From Escallonia rubra (Eukaryota > Streptophyta > Magnoliopsida > Escalloniales > Escalloniaceae), in assembly GCA_033065855.1 (NCBI GenBank), contig JAVXUO010000310.1, positions 930,001 through 994,000 of the forward strand: a DNA stretch of 64,000 nucleotides, written 5' to 3'. The first letter of the stretch is position 1, and each line of letters begins with the position of its first letter. The notes under the pieces were generated by a model. The model saw only the letters and a program-made list of their open reading frames with translations. It was not told the origin of the DNA and searched no databases. Made by a program: the position numbers and the translations under genes. This document shows positions 58,495-64,000 of the stretch, piece by piece.

Positions 58495-59087
58495 CCTTCA
58501 TGAATAGACCAATTTAGGATGACAAATATACCAAACATAATCTCAAAAGTGTTTCCAATTTAACAATTATTAATTTATTGAACATATCAAATTAAAATTA
58601 CTAAGATATATAGACAAATTCATCATGCCTAAACACAACACACATAATCTCCAAACGCTCGAATTTAACTATAATAAATTTGTTGAAGTTAACGAATTTC
58701 AAGAAATTCGAATTTAACTATAATTAATTTGTTTGAAGTTAACAAATTAATTTCTTGAACATCACAGATTAAAAGTACTTTGATGAATATAGTGATAAAT
58801 CCCAAAGAAAATTATATATTCATCCAAAATACTTTATCAAGTGTTCACCATTTACAAACTTACCTTGCTTGAGAGAAGCTTGAAGCAAATGTTACTCGAA
58901 GCTTGAAGGGAGCTGAAAATGGAAGCAAGTGAATCTCAAGGAGATGAAAATGCAGAAAAAAGAGATGAGAATTAGGTCACTTTTGGGTATAGGTGCAAGT
59001 TGTCTGCGATACTGTACGGCGGAGAGTGCTGGGGACAACTCTGACATGTACAGAAATAAATGTACAGAAATAAACTGACATGTGTTA

Positions 59088-59335
59088 GTCGTCAGGCAAA
59101 AAGTCGTCCGCGAGACAGTGTCGCAGACGACTTTTTGACTGACGACTGTCAGGACAAAAAAGCCGTCCGCTACACAGTGTAGCGGACGAAGGGGAGGGGC
59201 AATCTGGTAAAAAATCCCGTCCGCGATAGTGTCGCGGACGGCTGACAGCTTTAGAAAAAAAAAGATCTGGATGGACGGCCAGATCGCGCTAGCAAAATCT
59301 CCTATTTTGCTAGCGCTCTCAATGGATCAGCTCCC
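59088..59335 (-). repeat. Right terminal inverted repeat of the MULE
   Basis: Inverted copy of 50,006-50,269, with palindromes at 59,105-59,129, 59,164-59,188 and 59,218-59,240. Both CGCGACA and CTACA types occur, as on the left. Confidence 0.9.
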
Positions 59336-59410
59336 ATATATATATATGTGTGTGTGTGTACATACATATACATATACTTATATATACATACATATACACA
59401 CATATATATA
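59336..59410. repeat. AT/GT microsatellite flanking the MULE
   Basis: (AT)n, (GT)n and TACATA repeats. Together with 49,969-50,005 it is the split target microsatellite. Confidence 0.9.
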
Positions 59411-60320
59411 GGGGCCGACCCCTATGTAAAGCTTGAGAAATAACAGTTTCTCCAACTTTCATCTCGCCTGCCACTTCGTGCAATGGACAAAAGCTTGTGC
59501 GTAACCGCTACACTTGCTACAAAGTGTAGTGGTTAGCATCTTTTGCCAATTCTTCCATCTCTGCTGCTCAGTCCTTTCTCTTCTCTACAGAATTTTCTAA
59601 CTGTTCCACTCCCTCCCTCTCTCTCTCTCTCAACATATTATCTGTCTCTCTGTCACTCACCCAAGCCCACTAGCGCCGCTTGCACCACTGTCGCTGCCAA
59701 CCTCCATCTGCCACTGCCTAACCGCTCCCCTAATGCAAATCGTTCTCTCTAAAACACACGCAAACGCGTGCACACAGATGCCCACACAATTTGCTTTGTC
59801 TCTCAAACATATATACATTCACAGATCATTGTGTCTGAAACAAACACGCACATGGATCTACCCTCTATTTGTCTCGCATGTGCTCGAGTTGCGTTATCTG
59901 CTGGGGGCTACAAGCGGCGCTGGTGGGGCTTTAGTAGTGCCAACATTGTAGATGTTATTCGGGGTTGCGAATGCCCCTTCACTGGCGGTGGTGACTTGGG
60001 CCGTTGTAATAGCCGTCACTGGCATTTGGTGGGGCTGGTGGGCGGTGGTGAAGGGGGGAGGGACGGTAGCGCGTTGACCACGGTGGTGGAAATGAAAACC
60101 AACAAATGAGAATTAATTGGACAAATCAATTGGAAATTCCTCTGCTAGATCGCCATAGCTAGGTGAAAATCCCAACAAATGCTAGCTATCCAATACCATA
60201 TCCCACCCTAAGACAATGGTGTTGGTATATTGGAACAATTAGAAAAGTCTAAAGAGGAGAGGGCTGAGGGACAGAGATTGAGGAATTGGCAGAAGATGCT
60301 AACCGCTAGCTTATCTCCTT
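59411..60320. mobile_element. Small inverted-repeat element next to the MULE
   Basis: GGTTAGCATCTTTTGCCAAT (59,531) continuing to about 59,573 is mirrored by ATTGGCAGAAGATGCTAACC (about 60,285-60,304), some 45 bp of inverted repeat. Outside the left copy is a palindrome ACCGCTACACTT / AAAGTGTAGTGGT (59,502-59,533) like those of the MULE. The interior (CT runs, GCCGCTTGCACC-type DNA, no transposase) may include captured gene leader sequence. The right end seems cut short. Confidence 0.5.
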
Positions 60321-60349
60321 GTTTAGGCAAGCTTGTTTGACAAGGTTTT

Positions 60350-63300
60350 AACTTGACCTTTTATCCAAAGAACATTTTGGGTATCTTCATCTTCCCATAT
60401 CCACTTTCCTTTTCTTAGTTTTTTACTTAAAGCTTATATTAGGTTTGATAAATGCGGGATTAATTTCCATGGGTAATTTAACAACCCGATGAATCTTTGA
60501 AGTTGTTTTACATCATTGATTTGTTCTGAAAATAGCTTTATTTTTTCAGATATGTGATCTTGAAGGACAATTTTATAAATGTCTTATATTCTCAATTCTA
60601 GAAAGTTAATGGCGGTTTGTTCCCATTCACATTTCTTTTGTGATAGTTCTAATTCATGATCAATGAATTCTTGTGCTATCTTTTTTAGATGATTTCTATG
60701 CTCTTCTCTGGTTTTTGAGAATACTAATATATGATCTATGTACACTACACAATAGTCTCCGTGCTCTCTAAAAACTATCTTTCCTTGTTTAGAATAGAGG
60801 TGGAGCATTTTTCAATCCAAATGGTAATTCCGTCCATTCATAGTGTCCTCCTGGTGTGTTAAAGGCGGTTAACCGAATTGATGATTCTTCCAGTTTGATT
60901 TGCCATTAAACGCTTTTTAAATCAAACTTTAAGGAAAAGTTGGCTAGCTGAATTTTGATTATCAGAATATCCTTGTTTGGAATTTTATAGCCATCTTTGA
61001 CTGTTACTTTGTTTAAAGCTCTATAATCTATGACTAATCTGGCTTTTCTTCTAGCATGTTTTGCATGATTTTTTACCATGAAAGTCAGACTTGAATGAGG
61101 ACTCTCACTGAGTCTTATTAACCATTATTTAGTATTTCAGGAATCTGTCTTTCAAATTACTGGACCATCTCAAGACTATGTTGCATTGGTTTTACGTTAA
61201 CCATAGTCTTTATCCTTGAGAGTCAATGCACCCAAGGTTTATCGGTTTTTCATAATTTTAGCGGATCATCACTAAATTATGTTCAAACATCTTTATTATG
61301 TAATCAAGACTAGGAATTCCTTTTCCTTGTTTGCATTGATAATGTTGATTTATTTCTTTAACATAATTGTCATTGTCTTTGGTTACTTCTTCAAATAACT
61401 CTTCCTTGGTTACTTCTTCTTCAAGTAACCTTTTCCATGAGGCTGCTTTGTTCTTCTCACCACACTGGGCTGCGTAGAGAGACTCGCTCTTGATACGTTT
61501 TCAGATTCCTCCCAGTTTTTGGATGAAAACCAAATTTTCATCTTTGAGCAACATATTTTAACAAGAAGATTTTTTGACGTATTTTAATATGGAACTCTTC
61601 CTGAATAAATGATCGATTTTCAAGTTGTTTTAAGAAAGCATTTCCTATTAGAAAATCATCGTCTAAAGAGTCGAATTGGATTAATAATTCGATAATGAAT
61701 TGTTTTCCATTTATTATGACCAAAATATGATATGCCTCATATTCTGGCTCGAACCCATCGTCATTTGCCATTCACATGCTCATGAGTTGATCTGTTTTGA
61801 TCCATTTTTCATTTGGTAAGATGCCTAGTCTTGCCAGGCAATAGGATGCTCATGTATGTACTAGAGCATCTATTTTGTAAGGGTGATATCCTTAGAAGTT
61901 AAAACTCAATTTTATGTAAGAATTGTTTGGACTTTATTTACCACAAAGCGTGTAGGTCAGCTGGCAAGGAGGCTGTCCTAGCCTAACCAGAGGTTTCGGG
62001 TTCAAGCCCTGGGAATGCAGCTGCGTTAAAACTTGGTAGGGAGAGCTTCTGCCACCCATGTGGTCTTGCCCGGCTCGAACCCGGATTAGTCGGCTCCCAA
62101 TGTGGTGTCCGGATACCGGGTGGTCTAACCAAAAACAAAAAAAAAATTATTATTTATCTTTTCTGAGGTTCTTTTACCCGTAATGATATTCATAATGGCT
62201 TGAATTCCCTTTCCAAGCTCATCCCTGTCAAGCCTTTTTTCTTTAAGGCTTTTGTTGACAGTGTCATGTATGGATGTTGTAGTCATTACATGTATGGATG
62301 TTGTAGTCATTACATGTATGGTTTCTACACGTGATGACAGAATTCGTCTGATTGGAATGATAACCTTTTTGTACCTTATGTTGTCTTCATCGGAACTTTC
62401 TTCATCATCTGATGTTGTTTCATCATCAGAATCGTAGTCGTATTATGAAACAAGCACTTCTGCTTCGTCTTCAGAATCTAATTCGTATCCCCATGCTGGC
62501 TCGTATATTTCTTCAGCAAATATGAAAGATCTTATATTTTGCTTTCTTTTCTTATGTGGACATTTATTTGCATAATGTCCTTTTTCGCCTTATAACCAGC
62601 AACAATCAAAGGTGATTTTTCATTTGGACACGAAGGTTTTTTATACGTAATATTATACTTTTTTTTTATTTAATGGTTTTGGTTTCTCTTGATGGATTAA
62701 ATTTTCTTTTCTGAAATTTTTTCCGTTTCTTCACATATATTTTATCTTTTCTAAACCTTTTCGAATTTTTTCTACATGATGTTTGGCTTCTTTTCGCATC
62801 AATAGTTGTTTACCATGTTAGTGACTTTAGAACGACAATCTTAACTCGTATGAGTTTTTTTCATATCTTTTATTGCCTGTCCTTCAGTATAATATTTCTT
62901 TAGAACTTTTTCTGCAGCTGCTATTCTTCGTCCTAAAGGATCGCAAAGCATTTCGTCATTTAAGAGTTTAACCTATTCTTTTTCTGCTAAGTGAATATAT
63001 GGTTTAGGGAGTTTGGCAATAAATTGCTTTTGCCAATGGAGGCTGTCTCTAACTTCTAACTTGTAAAAATAACACATATCACATGTTCGTAGTTTTGTGA
63101 AATTTGTGAAGGTAATATTGTCTTGAGTACCTATATTATTCATAGATATTCCACAGAACTCTCGTTTGAGGTTATCTGCATAAAACATTATCCATTCTTC
63201 AAAAATATTGAGCTTACTTTGGGCTTCAATTATCATTTTGTTATCTGCTATGCTATTCCAGAACGTAGCTGCGTTTCCTCGCACGGTTGCTCAAATAACA

Positions 63301-63606
63301 TGTTTTATAGCATGCCTTTATGTTAAATTACCACTTACTATGGCAATTCTTAAAGCTTATGCCATAATTATCGATTATTTCTTCAGTATTTTAAAGACAA
63401 GCGATATCAAGATATATGCCGTATTGATTTATGGGCTCATTTCTTATATTCTTGGGAACAAATTCTCGTTTTAAAATTTTCTTTATAGTGGCGTTATTAA
63501 ATTAGAATTTGTTTCTAGATTCAATTATGGTTTCCACGTTCCTACATAGTTTGAATCGATTTTTCCATTCCATAAATTTATATCAGCAAATGCTTTATTT
63601 ATTTCT
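60350..63606 (-). mobile_element. Endogenous pararetrovirus relic (Caulimoviridae)
   Basis: Minus-strand pieces in caulimovirus order. Coat protein comes first (LKREFCGISMN, TCDMCYFYKLEV, about 62,970-63,290), with a CCHC-like zinc finger GEKGHYANKCPHKKRK near 62,560. A protease-region piece GFEPEYEAYHILVIINGKQF lies at about 61,540-61,770. Reverse transcriptase pieces follow (KARLVIDYRALNKVTVKDGY near 61,010; YIDHILVFSKTREEH near 60,720; KQLQRFIGLLNY near 60,490), with the start of RNase H at about 60,380. It is broken in many places, lacks both ends and is cut on the right by an LTR. A SINE inserted later. The genus is not determined. Confidence 0.8.
61934..62156 (+). mobile_element. tRNA-derived SINE with 7-bp target duplication
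   Basis: The body (61,941-62,149) has a polymerase III A box-like TAGGTCAGCTGGCAAGG and B box GGTTCAAGCCC, then a tRNA-unrelated region ending in an A-rich tail. TTATTTA flanks it at 61,934-61,940 and 62,150-62,156. It sits inside the pararetrovirus relic, so it is younger than that integration. Confidence 0.85.
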
Positions 63607-64000
63607 TGATGCCAAGGAAAGTGGGTTCGTAGTCGACTTGGAGGTGCCACAGGGATGCAGTTCGAGTCAGATGCCAAGTATGCTGATGTGGGACACAACA
63701 AGGATGGAGTAAGGGCAAAGATCAAGAGCTTGCCAGACAGAGCCTGAGGATGGCAATGCTGCGATGGCGTGGGGTGAATACACGACGACAGTCACTGTCC
63801 AATACTTAGGTCCAGAGTCAAGGTCCTACGTTAGGGTTCTGTGTGTTTCTCTCTCTAGAATTCTAGAGTGAATGTCAATGTGAGAATGAGTTTTGTGATG
63901 TGAAACCACAAAATGAATCCTAAAGATCCCTATTTATAGAGGTGAGATGATGATGTCATCAAGTGACGTGGCACTCCTTGGGAGTGACACGTCATCAAGG
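63607..64000 (-). repeat. LTR of the element A family, cut by the window end
   Basis: It starts TGATGCCAAGGAAAGTGGG at 63,607, like the end of the solo LTR at 12,966 in reverse. It contains the family palindrome CTCTAGAATTCTAGAG (63,853-63,868) and CTATTTATAGAGG. No primer site lies to its left, so it is a solo LTR or the 3' LTR of an element that continues beyond the window. Confidence 0.85.

Larger units (their letters stand above)
50006..59335. mobile_element. Mutator-like element (MULE), 9.3 kb, with PMD, Ulp1, B3 and FAR1-type transposase genes
   Basis: The terminal inverted repeats begin GGGAGCTGATCC at 50,006 and end GGATCAGCTCCC at 59,335. They stay similar for about 250-265 bp. The insertion lies in an AT repeat: ATATATATA stands on both sides (49,997-50,005 and 59,336-59,344), consistent with a 9-bp duplication but not provable in simple sequence. 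Cargo, left to right: plant mobile domain gene (+), Ulp1/C48 protease (+), first palindrome array, B3-domain gene (-), second palindrome array, FAR1-type transposase (-). The genes have a few stops and frame changes, so this copy is probably recently dead. Ulp1 cargo is known from Kaonashi-type MULEs and plant mobile domains are known in transposons. The B3 gene in the same element is less expected. Confidence 0.9.

Noticed and set aside
59229-59411. 60-residue frame over the right MULE end
   Set aside because: It is generated by the terminal repeat and AT/GT microsatellite.
39272-64000. Remaining kinase exons
   Set aside because: I looked for coding of AMVPEYWLTEGG and later conserved FGGY segments and found none. 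I did not force weak matches.

Overview
This window is nuclear DNA from a flowering plant. The evidence is one spliced plant gene, long introns packed with transposable elements, plant-type DNA transposons (CACTA, Mutator-like with FAR1 transposase and plant mobile domain cargo), Ty1/copia and Ty3/gypsy relics, a tRNA-derived SINE and an endogenous caulimovirus relic. The species cannot be named from sequence alone.

The only host gene I can support is on the + strand from 16,221: a FGGY-family carbohydrate kinase (the plant counterpart of human FGGY/yeast YDR109C, D-ribulokinase type). Nine coding exons (16,221 to 39,271) encode about 340 residues in a continuous, phase-consistent frame, including the N-terminal phosphate-binding motif and the catalytic DAHAGG segment. 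The C-terminal part (roughly the last 40 percent) was not found in the remaining 24.7 kb, so intron 9 either runs past the window end or the gene is cut short. Introns 1, 4 and 9 are very large because they hold transposable elements.

Layout: 1-901, right end of a CACTA transposon with eight palindromic subterminal repeats. 1,935-9,966, gag-only Ty3/gypsy (Tat/Ogre-like) element on the minus strand, with a tandem array inside. 10,704-12,966, a solo LTR of the same family in the opposite orientation, with a perfect 5-bp target duplication and a 109-bp tandem array inside. 13,291-about 15,400, another LTR-like repeat. 16,221-39,271, kinase exons; intron 1 holds a 1.6-kb inverted-repeat element and a Ty1/copia relic, intron 4 holds a Ty3/gypsy relic with a copia element nested in its gag. 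Intron 9 and downstream hold an inverted-repeat element, a probable Helitron 3' end, a G-quadruplex-like run and a second Ty3/gypsy relic (about 43.6-48.9 kb). A 9.3-kb Mutator-like element follows (50,006-59,335), then a smaller inverted-repeat element, an endogenous pararetrovirus relic (about 60.35-63.6 kb) with a SINE inserted in it, and the start of another LTR of the first family (63,607 to the window end).

The most interesting unit is the Mutator-like element. It has 250-265-bp terminal inverted repeats and a nearly complete FAR1-type transposase with DDE and SWIM signatures. It also carries a plant-mobile-domain gene followed by a Ulp1-type (C48) cysteine protease on one strand and a B3/REM-like DNA-binding gene on the other. 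The same perfect palindrome (GTCCGCTACA / TGTAGCGGAC) occurs in the terminal repeats and in two internal arrays that flank the B3 gene. I suggest these are transposase or B3 binding sites, but this is inference.
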